Of a DNA stretch of 64,000 nt, positions 24,846 through 35,400 are shown one piece after another. Source of the stretch: Psychroserpens jangbogonensis (lineage in GTDB: Bacteria; Bacteroidota; Bacteroidia; Flavobacteriales; Flavobacteriaceae). Position numbers and translations under genes: made by a program. Within the stretch, counting starts at the first letter, position 1, and every line of letters starts with the position of its first letter. Under the pieces are notes generated by a model. That model had not been told where the DNA came from. It made no database searches and saw nothing but the letters and a program-made list of their open reading frames with translations. Location of the stretch: NCBI RefSeq assembly GCF_000797465.1, contig NZ_JSWG01000009.1:558001-622000 (forward strand). The letters are read 5' to 3'.

Positions 24846-25898
24846 ATGAGAAGAAAAGTAACGCTAAAACAAATCGCTAAAGAATTAGATGTCTCTATAT
24901 CTACAGTTTCCAAAGCGCTTAGAAACAGTATTGAAATTAGTGAAGATACAAGACAAAAAGTACAGGCGTTCGCTAAACTATATAACTATAGACCGAATAA
25001 TATTGCATTAAGTCTTAAAAACAGAAAAACGAAAACTATTGGTATTATTATACCCGAAATTGTTCATCATTTCTTTTCAAAGGTAATTACAGGTATAGAA
25101 CTGGTGGCAAATAAGCGTGGATATAATGTTATTGTTGGGCTATCAAATGAGTCATTCGATAAAGAGGTGATTAACATGCAAATGTTAGCAAATGGCAGTA
25201 TAGATGGTTTTATTTTGTCTATTGCCAAAGAAACTTTGCAACAACAAGATTACCATCATTTTACAGAAACTATTAATCAAGGCATGCCAATCGTTATGTT
25301 TGATCGCGTTGTTAATGAAATACCTTGTGATAAAGTAATTGTAGATGATATTAATGGTGCAAAAAAAGCGGTAGAAAAATTAATATCGACTGGTTGTAAA
25401 AACATAGCGATTATTACAACTAAAGACTATGTGAGCGTTGGGAAACTTAGAACGCAAGGATATTTAGAAGCTCTAGAAGATCATAAAATCCACCCTAAAT
25501 CCTCTTTGATTTTAAAAATTGAAGATAAACTACTTTCAGATGATCATTTGGATATCCTAGAGAAGGAAATCGAACAATTGTTTAAATCAAACAAATCAAT
25601 TGACGGTGTTTTTGCTGTTAATGAACTGTATGCAGTAACAGCAATTAAAGTAGCAAGGAAACTCGGATTAGAGATCCCGAAATCTCTTCAAGTAGTTAGT
25701 TTTACTGATGGTGTGCTTTCTAAGCACTCAACTCCTAGTTTAACTACAGTGAGTCAACATGGACAACAAATTGGAGAAAAAGCTGCTGATTTATTAATCA
25801 ATAGATTAGAATTAGAAGAAACTGATGAAGAGGAAGAAGAAATCTACGAAACGGTTATTATTGAGACTGATTTGATCGAAAGAGAATCAACCAAATAA
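24846..25898 (+). CDS. LacI-family transcriptional regulator of the alpha-glucan locus
   Basis: The 350-residue protein has the LacI helix-turn-helix at residues 3-25 (VTLKQIAKELDVSISTVSKAL), the hinge region (YRPNNIALSLKNRKT) and a periplasmic-binding-protein-like effector domain (KTIGIIIPEIVHHFFSKVITGIE, then VDDINGAKKAVEKLI, FAVNELYAVTAIKVARKLGLEIP and VVSFTDG). It is divergent from susC and heads the plus arm, as in other Flavobacteriia alpha-glucan loci where a LacI-type protein replaces the membrane regulator SusR of Bacteroides. The effector is probably a maltooligosaccharide or a phosphorylated sugar; repressor or activator cannot be told from sequence. Confidence 0.93.
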   Translation: MRRKVTLKQIAKELDVSISTVSKALRNSIEISEDTRQKVQAFAKLYNYRPNNIALSLKNRKTKTIGIIIPEIVHHFFSKVITGIELVANKRGYNVIVGLSNESFDKEVINMQMLANGSIDGFILSIAKETLQQQDYHHFTETINQGMPIVMFDRVVNEIPCDKVIVDDINGAKKAVEKLISTGCKNIAIITTKDYVSVGKLRTQGYLEALEDHKIHPKSSLILKIEDKLLSDDHLDILEKEIEQLFKSNKSIDGVFAVNELYAVTAIKVARKLGLEIPKSLQVVSFTDGVLSKHSTPSLTTVSQHGQQIGEKAADLLINRLELEETDEEEEEIYETVIIETDLIERESTK

Positions 25899-25953
25899 TA
25901 GATTTAATATTGAATATTTAAAAACTTTACTATATTTACAACCAAATCAAAAC

Positions 25954-25971
25954 TTATATTTTCACTTCTAC
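25954..25971. repeat. 18-nt repeat, copy 2 (in front of the MFS gene)
   Basis: Identical to 24543-24560. This copy lies 58-75 nt from the MFS start codon, in the 130-nt gap after the regulator gene. Relative to its gene it has the opposite orientation to copy 1. Confidence 0.7.
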
Positions 25972-25982
25972 ATTTAAGTTTT

Positions 25983-26028
25983 GATAAGTTTTATCGCTTG
26001 TCAATAGTATTAATTTAAACATACTATT
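25983..26028 (+). promoter_or_regulatory. Two dyads just before the MFS start codon
   Basis: GATAA-GTT-TTATC (25983-25995) and AATAGTAT / ATACTATT (26003-26010 and 26021-26028, 10-nt loop) stand back to back; the second ends at the base before the ATG. They could be operators or leader hairpins affecting initiation. Confidence 0.45.
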
Positions 26029-27414
26029 ATGAAAAAGCGCGCCCTTAGTTTTTGGGAAATCTGGAACATGAGTTTTGGTTTCTTGGGAATACAATTCGGT
26101 TTTGCATTACAAGGAGGCTTTATGTCTCGAATATTTCAAACACTCGGAGCAGATGAACACTCTATTCCATTACTTTGGATTGCTGCACCTTTAACAGGTT
26201 TGCTTGTACAGCCTATTATTGGCTATATGAGTGACCGAACTTGGCATTCTAGATTAGGACGACGACGACCTTATTTTTTAATAGGAGCAATCTTGAGTTC
26301 GATAGCTCTATTTTTTGTTCCCTATTCTCCTGCACTATGGATTGCCGCAGGTTTCCTTTGGATCTTAGACGCGTCCATCAATATTTCTATGGAACCATTT
26401 AGGGCTTTGGTAGCAGATAAGCTTACTGAGTCTCAGAGAACATATGGTTTTGTGGTTCAAACATTAATTATAGGTATTGGTACATGGATCGCAAGTAATT
26501 TGCCTTGGATGGTATCTGAAATGGGAATTAGTGATTCTGCTGCTTCTGGAGTAATACCAGATTCGGTAAAAGTTGCTTTTGCTATTGGCGCATTTGTCTT
26601 TTTGATCAGTATTTTATATACCATTTTTACTACTTCGGAATACCCGCCAGAGGATATGGAAGAGTTTAAAAGAGAAAAAGCTAAGAAAAATCAATTCATT
26701 CCAGACATATTAAATAATATTGGAAATATGCCTCTCACGATGAAGAAATTGGGTGTTATTCAATTTTTCTCATGGTTTGCATTTTTCACAATGTGGAGTT
26801 TGGCTAATCCAGCATTAACAGAACATGTGTTTAATACACCTGCTCCAGTTCAATCAATTTATGATATGACTAATGTGGTTCAAGCTGAAGCGTTTGATGT
26901 GGCTAATACAGCATTTCAAAAATCTTCAAATTTGGTAGGTTCAGCAATGGGAGTTTACGGGTTGTCATCAATGGTTTTTGCGCTATTACTTGTATTGTAT
27001 ACTTCGAAAAGAAATGTCAATAGAAAGTATGTACACATGTTTTCATTAATGCTTGGAGGCCTTGGTTTCATACTGATGTATTTTGCTACTCCTGAAAATC
27101 TAAAATGGTGTTTTGTGCTTATTGGTTTTTCTTGGGGAAGTATACTTTCTATGCCTTATGCAATGTTGTCTAGTTCTGTAGATCCAAATAAAATGGGAAT
27201 GTTTATGGGAATCTTCAATATGTTCATTGTAATTCCTCAAATTATTGCAGCGCTTGGAGGTATTAATTTTGTTTCTAGTCTTTTGGGTGAAGAATCTATT
27301 AATGCTATGACTGTAGCAGGAATTAGTTTAATAATAGCAGGACTTTGTAATTTACTAATTACAAATAAAAATGCAATTTCTTATCAACCCGAATTATCTG
27401 AAAATAATGCATAA
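26029..27414 (+). CDS. MFS (GPH/SLC45-like) sugar transporter, probably maltose
   Basis: The 461-residue inner-membrane protein has about 12 hydrophobic segments and the GPH/SLC45-type loop signature GYMSDRTWHSRLGRRRPYF after the second helix, as in plant sucrose and bacterial maltose/sugar cation symporters. Other family landmarks are FWEIWNMSFGFLGIQFGFALQ at the N-terminus and WGSILSMPYAMLSS in the second half. Its gene is followed with an 8-nt overlap by pgmB and then by maltose phosphorylase, so import of maltose or a maltooligosaccharide into the cytoplasm is the natural inference. It begins the catabolic plus arm after a regulatory gap. Confidence 0.9.
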   Translation: MKKRALSFWEIWNMSFGFLGIQFGFALQGGFMSRIFQTLGADEHSIPLLWIAAPLTGLLVQPIIGYMSDRTWHSRLGRRRPYFLIGAILSSIALFFVPYSPALWIAAGFLWILDASINISMEPFRALVADKLTESQRTYGFVVQTLIIGIGTWIASNLPWMVSEMGISDSAASGVIPDSVKVAFAIGAFVFLISILYTIFTTSEYPPEDMEEFKREKAKKNQFIPDILNNIGNMPLTMKKLGVIQFFSWFAFFTMWSLANPALTEHVFNTPAPVQSIYDMTNVVQAEAFDVANTAFQKSSNLVGSAMGVYGLSSMVFALLLVLYTSKRNVNRKYVHMFSLMLGGLGFILMYFATPENLKWCFVLIGFSWGSILSMPYAMLSSSVDPNKMGMFMGIFNMFIVIPQIIAALGGINFVSSLLGEESINAMTVAGISLIIAGLCNLLITNKNAISYQPELSENNA

Positions 27415-28081
27415 AAAAGGATTCATATTTGACTTAGATGGAGTTATCGTTGATACTGCTAAGTATCACTTTTTAGCCTGGAAGAGACTAGCCAATAGCA
27501 TTGGTATAGATTTTTCCGAAGTTCAAAATGAACAACTTAAAGGTGTAAGCCGAGTTCGTTCATTGGAGAAAATTTTAGAATGGGGAAATAAAACCCTCTC
27601 AGATGAAGATTTTACAAATCTTATGTCTAAAAAAAATGAAAACTATTTAAGTTATATAAGTAAAATGGATGCTTCGGAAATACTTCCAGATGTAACAAAA
27701 GTTTTAGACTTTCTTATTAATAGTAAACAAGGTATCGCGTTGGGTTCTGCAAGTAAAAATGCAACGCCAATTTTAAAAAAGGTTCACCTTTTAGAGAAAT
27801 TTGATGCTATTGTTGATGGAAATGATGTGTCGAAAGCTAAGCCAGATCCAGAAGTGTTTTTAATAGGAGCAAAGCTTCTAGAAATGAATCCCGAAGACTG
27901 TATCGTTTTTGAAGATTCAGTTGCTGGAGTTCAGGCTGCAAATATTGCCAATATGATATCAATAGGTATTGGTGAAAAATCAGTATTACATGAAGCTGAT
28001 TTTATTTTTAAAGATTTCACTGAAATGTCTCAAGAATTTATAGAGCAAATTATTTCAGGACAAATAAATAAACAACAATAA
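27407..28081 (+). CDS. pgmB: Beta-phosphoglucomutase
   Basis: The enzyme converts beta-D-glucose-1-phosphate to glucose-6-phosphate. From the ATG at 27407 (224 residues) the HAD motif I is D9-L-D11-G-V at the usual distance from the N-terminus, followed by DTAKYHFLAWKRLA, the cap-domain signature of beta-PGM. Also visible are motif II LGSAS, KAKPDPEVF with the HAD Lys, and FEDSVAGVQAA. An in-frame ATG 12 codons upstream lies inside the transporter gene and would add a tail without family support, so 27407 is chosen; it overlaps the transporter stop by 8 nt. It partners directly with the maltose phosphorylase 29 nt downstream. Confidence 0.95.
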   Translation: MHKKGFIFDLDGVIVDTAKYHFLAWKRLANSIGIDFSEVQNEQLKGVSRVRSLEKILEWGNKTLSDEDFTNLMSKKNENYLSYISKMDASEILPDVTKVLDFLINSKQGIALGSASKNATPILKKVHLLEKFDAIVDGNDVSKAKPDPEVFLIGAKLLEMNPEDCIVFEDSVAGVQAANIANMISIGIGEKSVLHEADFIFKDFTEMSQEFIEQIISGQINKQQ

Positions 28082-28110
28082 GTGATTCATCAATCAACAA
28101 CTGATTCATA

Positions 28111-30417
28111 ATGAATAATAATTATATACAACCAGATAACTGGTCAATCATAGAAGAGGGTTTCGATCCAAAACATGTAAAGTCCTCAGAAAGCTTAATG
28201 AGTTTAGGAAATGGAGCAATGGGACAACGTGCTAATTTTGAAGAGCATTACTCAGGTGAAACATTTCAAGGAAGTTATGTGGCAGGAGTGTACTATCCAG
28301 ATAAAACCAGAGTAGGTTGGTGGAAAAACGGATATCCAGAATATTTTGCAAAAGTATTAAATGCTCCAAATTGGATTGGAATTAACGTTTCAATAAATGG
28401 AGAAATATTAGACTTAGCTAAATGTAATAAAGTAGAAAACTTCAGAAGAGAACTCAACATGAAAGAAGGTTGGCTGTCTAGAAGTTTTATTGCCACGCTT
28501 CAAAATTTTATCGAAGTCAAAGTGGAGACCAAACGTTTTTTAAGTTTAGACCTCGATGAGATTGGTGCTATAGAATACAATGTAACACCTTTAAATAATG
28601 ATACTCAAATTGATTTTTCTCCTTATTTAGATAATGAGATTACCAATGAAGATTCAAATTGGGATGATAAATTTTGGAATGTACTTAGTGTAAATCATGA
28701 GCATGAGCAGGCATTTATCGTCTCTAAAACAATGAAAACACATTTTTATGTGTGTACATCCATGCAAACTCAAGTGTCATTAAATGGAACTGTTTTAAAA
28801 CAAGACAAAACAGTTAATGATTCTATAGATAAAATTTCGTTTACCTATCAAAATCATGTAAAAAAAGGAGATACTATCACACTAACAAAATTTGGTGGTT
28901 ATATTTCAGATAGAAACCATGACAAAAATGAGTTGGTTTCGGAAGCTAAGAAAACATTAAATAAAGTTTCAGAACTTGGTTTTGATGCTTTATTAGACAA
29001 GCAAAAACAAGCTTGGGCAAAAATTTGGGATATGGCAGATATCACAATTGAAGGTGATGTCGCTGCTCAACAAGGGATACGCTTTAATATCTTTCACTTA
29101 AACCAAACTTATCTTGGTACTGATGCTAGATTGAATATTGGTCCGAAAGGATTCACAGGTGAGAAATATGGAGGAAGTACCTATTGGGATACCGAAGCGT
29201 ATTGCATACCTTTTTATATGGCAACAAAAGATCAGAATGTTGCAAAAAGCCTTTTGGAATATAGATTTCACCACCTAGAAAAAGCAATTGAAAATGCAGA
29301 GAAATTAGGTTTTTCAAATGGAGCAGCTTTGTATCCAATGGTAACAATGAATGGTGAGGAATGTCATAATGAATGGGAAATTACATTTGAAGAAATTCAT
29401 CGTAATGGAGCTATAGCATTTGCTATTTATAATTACCATCGTTATACAGGAGATTACAGTTATATTCCACAAAAAGGACTAGAAGTTTTAATTGGTATTG
29501 CGAGATTTTGGCATCAACGTGCTAATTATTCTATAGCAAAAAAACAATATGTAATTCTTGGTGTTACTGGTCCGAACGAATATGAAAATAATGTGAACAA
29601 TAACTGGTATACAAATTACATCGCAAAATGGTGTATTGATTATGCCTTAGAGAACATTGAGAAAATTGAAAAGGAGTATAGTTCTGATTATATAAGAATT
29701 ATGAATAAAGCTAAATTATCTAAAGCAGAATTGTCACAATGGAAAGACGTTGCAGATAAAATGTATTTTCCTTTTGATGACGAGCAAAATATTTATTTAC
29801 AGCAAGATGGTTTCTTAGATAAAGAATTGATTTCAGTTTCTGATTTACCAAAATCACAGCGACCAATCAACCAAAAATGGTCTTGGGATCGCATTTTACG
29901 TTCGCCTTATATTAAGCAAGCAGATATATTGCAAGGATTCTACTTCTTTGAGGATCATTTTTCTACGGAAGAATTAGAACGTCATTTCGATTTTTATGAA
30001 CCGTTTACAGTTCATGAAAGTTCATTGTCACCTTGTGTACATAGTATTCAAGCAGCGAAACTAGATCGAATGGAACAAGCTTACGAGTTTTATTTACGTA
30101 CGTCTCGTCTTGACTTAGATGATTATAATCATGAAGTTGAAGAAGGTTTACACATTACTTCTATGGCAGGAACATGGATGAGTATCGTTGAAGGATTTGG
30201 AGGAATGCGTGTTGTAAATGATAAACTATCATTCGAACCTAAAATCCCAGAACAATGGGAAGGGTTTTCATTTAAAGTGAATTTCAGAAACCAAATCATA
30301 AAAGTAAATGCTAGTAAAGATCAGACGCATTTTGAACTTGAAGGTGATCAAGATTTAGAAATTTTAGTTAATGGTAAAACAATAGCTATTAGTCCATATA
30401 ATTTGGTAACCGTATAA
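28111..30417 (+). CDS. GH65 maltose phosphorylase
   Basis: Maltose phosphorylase splits maltose with phosphate into glucose and beta-glucose-1-phosphate, saving one ATP. The 768-residue protein has the family length. Domains: N-terminal beta-sandwich (about 10-270, starting WSIIEEGFDPKHVKSSESLM), linker, (alpha/alpha)6 barrel (about 320-690) and a small C-terminal sheet. The catalytic-acid region GEECHNEWEITFEEIHRNG (about 415-433) is that of maltose phosphorylases, and KYGGSTYWDTEAYCIPFY is the barrel-entry signature. No signal peptide, so cytoplasmic. The adjacent pgmB removes its product. Trehalose or kojibiose phosphorylase is possible within GH65 but less likely given the starch context. 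Confidence 0.94.
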   Translation: MNNNYIQPDNWSIIEEGFDPKHVKSSESLMSLGNGAMGQRANFEEHYSGETFQGSYVAGVYYPDKTRVGWWKNGYPEYFAKVLNAPNWIGINVSINGEILDLAKCNKVENFRRELNMKEGWLSRSFIATLQNFIEVKVETKRFLSLDLDEIGAIEYNVTPLNNDTQIDFSPYLDNEITNEDSNWDDKFWNVLSVNHEHEQAFIVSKTMKTHFYVCTSMQTQVSLNGTVLKQDKTVNDSIDKISFTYQNHVKKGDTITLTKFGGYISDRNHDKNELVSEAKKTLNKVSELGFDALLDKQKQAWAKIWDMADITIEGDVAAQQGIRFNIFHLNQTYLGTDARLNIGPKGFTGEKYGGSTYWDTEAYCIPFYMATKDQNVAKSLLEYRFHHLEKAIENAEKLGFSNGAALYPMVTMNGEECHNEWEITFEEIHRNGAIAFAIYNYHRYTGDYSYIPQKGLEVLIGIARFWHQRANYSIAKKQYVILGVTGPNEYENNVNNNWYTNYIAKWCIDYALENIEKIEKEYSSDYIRIMNKAKLSKAELSQWKDVADKMYFPFDDEQNIYLQQDGFLDKELISVSDLPKSQRPINQKWSWDRILRSPYIKQADILQGFYFFEDHFSTEELERHFDFYEPFTVHESSLSPCVHSIQAAKLDRMEQAYEFYLRTSRLDLDDYNHEVEEGLHITSMAGTWMSIVEGFGGMRVVNDKLSFEPKIPEQWEGFSFKVNFRNQIIKVNASKDQTHFELEGDQDLEILVNGKTIAISPYNLVTV

Positions 30418-30444
30418 ATATAGAACACACTTAAACTAGTTATT

Positions 30445-32412
30445 ATGAATAAACTTATCTATTTATGTTTCTCATGTCTTGTCGTTTTAAGTGTGTCTTG
30501 TAAAGAGAATACTTCAGAAAATTCTAGTATTGAAAAACAACAATCTGAATTCATAAATCAAAGTAATATTGAGCGTATTGAACCACCAAATTGGTGGACA
30601 GGTTTTCAAAATGATAAACTTCAGCTTTTAGTAAAACATAATAACATTGGAGACTATACACCTAGTATTTCATACCATGGTATTTCAATTGAGAACGTTA
30701 GTAAAGGCGATAATAGTAACAACTACTTATTTATTGATTTAAAAATTTCTGAAAGTGCCTCAGTTGGTAAATTCAATATTTTTTTCAAAAGTGATAGTGG
30801 AGAGGAATTAATTGATGTTTATGAATTAAAAGAACGGCTAAAGCCAGCTGAAGATTATGTTGGTTTTAATAGTACAGATGCACTGTATCTTATCACTCCA
30901 GATCGTTTTGCAAATGCAAATACTAATAATGATTCACCTTTAGCAATAGAAGGTCAACCAGAATTACTAGAACGTACAATTGATAGAACTAATAATTACG
31001 CTCGTCATGGAGGCGATATTGAAGGCATAACTCTGCATCTTGATTATATTCATGACCTTGGCTTTACTGCAGTTTGGCCACAGCCAATGCTAACAAACAA
31101 TATGAAGGAAGGATCGTATCATGGTTATGCTATTACAGATTTGTATCAAATAGATCCTCGTTTTGGAACTTTAAAAGAGTATCAAAACTTATCTCTAAAG
31201 TTAAAAGAAAAAGGGATGAAACTTGTGATGGATCAAGTAGCTAATCACTGCGGATTAGAACACTGGTGGATGAAAGATTTACCCTTTAAAAATTGGGTAA
31301 ACCTTCAAGATAACTATGAAAAAAATATTGATAATTGGGATTGGACGACGACTATAAATTCTAATCATAGACGTACGACGAATCAGGATACTTATGCTTC
31401 AAAATATGATAGCGATGGTAATTCTCAAGGATGGTTTGTGGCTTCAATGCCAGATTTAAATCAGAGGAATACTTTTATGGCTATGTATATTATACAAAAT
31501 AGCATTTGGTGGATTGAGACTGCTCAATTAAATGGAATCCGTCAAGATACTTATCCATATCCTGATAAAGATTTTATGAGTGATTGGGCTGGAGCAATAA
31601 TGACCGAATATCCTAATTTCAGTATCGTTGGCGAAGAATGGAGTTATAATCCATTACTTATTGGGTATTGGCAAGATGGTGCTAATAACAAAGACGGCTA
31701 CGATTCTAATTTAAAATCAACAATGGATTTTGCGATGCAGGTTAAAGTTGCTGAAGCCCTTAATGAAGATGAATCTTGGGATAAAGGATTGGTTAAAATA
31801 TACGAAGGATTGGCAAATGATTTCCATTATGCTAGTCCGAAAGATATCATGGTATTTCCAGACAATCATGATATGAGTCGCATTTTCACACAATTAAAAG
31901 GTGATATTTCAAACACAAAAATGGCTTTAGCGACCTATGCGACTATGCCTAGGATTTTACAGATGTATTATGGTACAGAAATCTTGATGAACGATTTTGA
32001 AAAACCTGGTGACCATGGATTGATTCGAACAGATTATCCAGGGGGTTGGCAAGGAGATACTAAAAGTGCATTTACAGGAGAAGGTTTATCTACTGATGAA
32101 AAAGACATGCAGTCTTTTATGAGTAAACTGCTTAATTACCGAAAAAACAGTAAAGCCATTCACGAAGGGAAAACCATTCATTTTGCACCATTTAATGGTA
32201 CCTATGTATTAGCACGTTCTTTCGAAGATGAAATGGTAGTGCTCATACTAAATAAAAACGATAAGCCTATAACTCTTGATTTAGAGCGCTATACTGAAAT
32301 AGATTTAGATGGTAAGACACTAAAAAATGTTATTTCTGGAGAAACTATTATTTGGAATAATACATTAGAATTAAACACTAAAGGAGTTACTCTTTTGTCC
32401 ACTAAACAATAA
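30445..32412 (+). CDS. GH13 lipoprotein, neopullulanase/cyclomaltodextrinase-like (SusA-type)
   Basis: The 655-residue protein starts with a lipoprotein signal (LIYLCFSCLVVLSVSC, lipidated Cys followed by KEN). A cyclomaltodextrinase-type N-terminal domain (about 35-130, IEPPNWWTGFQNDKLQLLV) precedes the GH13 barrel. Catalytic regions: DQVANH (about 262-267), GIRQDTYPYP with nucleophile Asp (about 363-372), VGEEWS with acid Glu (about 394-399), and PDNHDM (about 471-476). The WWTG N-terminus and ARHGGDIEGI are typical of neopullulanase-like SusA relatives, which cut maltooligosaccharides or pullulan in the periplasm. It follows the GH65 gene by 27 nt and precedes the GH31 fusion by 3 nt. Confidence 0.92.
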   Translation: MNKLIYLCFSCLVVLSVSCKENTSENSSIEKQQSEFINQSNIERIEPPNWWTGFQNDKLQLLVKHNNIGDYTPSISYHGISIENVSKGDNSNNYLFIDLKISESASVGKFNIFFKSDSGEELIDVYELKERLKPAEDYVGFNSTDALYLITPDRFANANTNNDSPLAIEGQPELLERTIDRTNNYARHGGDIEGITLHLDYIHDLGFTAVWPQPMLTNNMKEGSYHGYAITDLYQIDPRFGTLKEYQNLSLKLKEKGMKLVMDQVANHCGLEHWWMKDLPFKNWVNLQDNYEKNIDNWDWTTTINSNHRRTTNQDTYASKYDSDGNSQGWFVASMPDLNQRNTFMAMYIIQNSIWWIETAQLNGIRQDTYPYPDKDFMSDWAGAIMTEYPNFSIVGEEWSYNPLLIGYWQDGANNKDGYDSNLKSTMDFAMQVKVAEALNEDESWDKGLVKIYEGLANDFHYASPKDIMVFPDNHDMSRIFTQLKGDISNTKMALATYATMPRILQMYYGTEILMNDFEKPGDHGLIRTDYPGGWQGDTKSAFTGEGLSTDEKDMQSFMSKLLNYRKNSKAIHEGKTIHFAPFNGTYVLARSFEDEMVVLILNKNDKPITLDLERYTEIDLDGKTLKNVISGETIIWNNTLELNTKGVTLLSTKQ

Positions 32413-32415
32413 TTA

Positions 32416-35400
32416 ATGAAAGTATTTACGTTCATATTAAGTTTTCTTTTTGGGTTCAACCTTATGGCACAGGTCACAATTGTGGTCGATGAATTGCCTG
32501 ATGAAACGCCAAAAGATGCTTCTATCTATATTTCTGGTAGTTTTGAAGATTGGACTGGAGGACAAGATCAATACAAACTCGAACAAAAGGATGGGACATA
32601 CCAAATTACCTTTCCAATATCTGAAAACTTGCTGTTTAAATTCACTCAAGGAACATGGCAATCTGCAGAGTGTAATAATAATGGAGAAGCTATTGATAAT
32701 CGTAATTATGTATTTGACAAAGCAAACGACACCTTACATGTGAAAATAGCTGGTTGGTCAAATTCTTTTGATATTGAAAAAGCATCTACAGCATCTAATA
32801 ATGTGTCCTTCATTTCCGAAAATTTTGAAATGCCAGAGCTAAATCGAAACCGTCGTATTTGGTTGTATTTGCCACCAGATTATCACTCGTCTAACAAATC
32901 TTATCCAGTAGTTTATATGCATGATGGTCAAAATCTGTTTGACAATAAGACTTCGTATTCGGGTGAGTGGAGAGCTGATGAAACGATGAATAGATTGTTT
33001 AGAGATAAAAATCTAAAGCTAATTATTGTTGGTATCGATAATGGAGGCGACAAACGATTAGATGAATATTCACCATGGATTAACGATAAATATGGCGGAG
33101 GTGAAGGAAAAGCATATGTTGAGTTTATTACTAATACACTAAAACCGTACATAGACCATAATTATAATACCTTAACAGATAAAGCTAATACAGCCATTGT
33201 TGGTAGCTCGATGGGAGGATTAATATCGCATTATGCAGCATTAGAATACCCAAATGTCTTCGGGAAAGGTGCTGTGTTCTCACCATCATTTTGGTTCGCT
33301 CCAGATGAGGTCTTTAAATTTTCTAAAGACAATGCTAAGAATAGTGATTCAAAATTGTATTTCCTTGCTGGTGGACAAGAAGGTATTAATGCTGGTTTTG
33401 AAGAAATAAACAACACAGAAAACGATTTGAATTTAATGGTGAGTTTGCTGAAAAGTGAAGGGTTTACTGCTAAAAATATTCAGTCTAAAGTAGTACCAGA
33501 AGGTGAACATAACGAAAAGTTTTGGAAAGAAGAGTTTGAAGAAGCCATACTATGGTTGTTTCCAGATGCTGTAAATAAACGTCAGTTCGTTTCTGCAAAA
33601 CAAAATAATGCGCAATTAGAAGTTCAAGTTTCCGACGGAAGCTATACCATACAATTTTATTCGAAAGACATTGTCGAGACAACATTTATTCCTACTGGTG
33701 AAACTGTTTTAAATACATCACATGCAGTGATTTTGAGCCCTTCCAAAATAGAAACAAGTTTTAAAGACAATACTGAGGGACTTCATTTTTCTTCCGAAGG
33801 GATTTCAGTAAGTGTCCAGAAGCAACCCTTTAAAATTTCTTACGAATACAATGGGAAACCAATCATTTCAGAAAGAAATGGCTATCAAAAAAATGATGAA
33901 TTTGAAACCATTCAATTTAACCTAACGAAAGACGAAACCTTATATGGAGGAGGAGCAAGAGCTCTAGGAATGAACCGTCGTGGAAACCGTTTGAGGTTGT
34001 ACAATAGAGCTCATTATGGTTACGAAACCGAGTCAAAGCTTATGAATTTCACAATGCCCATTGTAATGTCATCAAACAAATACATGTTGCATTTTGATAA
34101 TGCACCAATCGGTTTTTTAGACTTAGATAGTAGAGGAGATAATACGGTCACTTACGAAACCATTTCGGGTCGTAAAACATATCAAATTATTGTTGGAGAT
34201 ACATGGTATGATATCATTGATAATTATACCGATTTAACAGGGAAACAATCTATGCTTCCACGTTGGGCTATGGGTAATTTTTCAAGCCGATTTGGTTATC
34301 ATTCACAAGAAGAAGTCGAAATGACCATTGCTAAGTTTAAAGAAGAAGAAATTCCTGTTGATGCCATTATATTAGATTTATACTGGTTTGGTAAAGAACT
34401 CAAAGGAACCATGGGAAATCTAGAAGTTTTTAGAGATTCCTTTCCAGATTTTGAAGGTATGGTAAAACGGTTAAATGATAAAGGTGTGAAAACAATTACT
34501 ATTACCGAACCTTTCATTTTAACCACGTCCAAAAAATGGGATGAAGCAGTTGAGAAAGATGTATTAGCAAAAGATTCTATTGGCAATCCTGCTAGGTATG
34601 ATTTTTACTTTGGTAATACTGGAATTGTAGACATTTACAAACCAGAAGCAGAACAATGGTTTTGGAACATTTATAAGGATTTAGCCAATATGGGAGTTGC
34701 CGGAATTTGGGGAGACTTAGGTGAACCAGAAGTGCATCCAAATTGGGTACAACACCATACAGGAAGTGCCGATGAGGTTCATAATATTTATGGACATGAT
34801 TGGGCAAGACTTATTCATGAAGGTTATAAACGAGATTTCCCAGACATAAGACCATTTATTTTAATGCGAGCGGGTTATTCAGGTTCTCAGCGGTATGGCA
34901 TGGTTCCATGGTCTGGTGACGTAAACCGAACTTGGGGAGGATTGCAATCACAACCCGAAATTGCACTTCAAATGGGAATGCAAGGTTTAGGATATATGCA
35001 TAGTGATTTAGGCGGTTTTGCAGGAGCAAATCTTGATGATGAATTATACGTTAGATGGTTGCAATACGGCGTTTTTCAACCTATTTTTAGACCTCATGCA
35101 CAAGAAGAAGTTGCTAGTGAACCTGTGTTTAGAAGTGATAAGGCAAAAGGCTTAGCAAAACAAGCAATTGAATTACGTTATAAATTATTGCCTTATAATT
35201 ATAATTTAGTCTATGAGAATAACCGATTTGGTAAACCTTTAATGCGACCTCTATTCTTCGAGGATCCAAATAATGAAGATTTATTCAATTACTCAAAAAC
35301 CTATTTATGGGGAAATAATATTCTGGTGTCACCTGTTTTAGAAGCTGGGAAAACTGAACAAGAAATGTATTTTCCAAAGGATAATGTTTGGTTTGATTTT

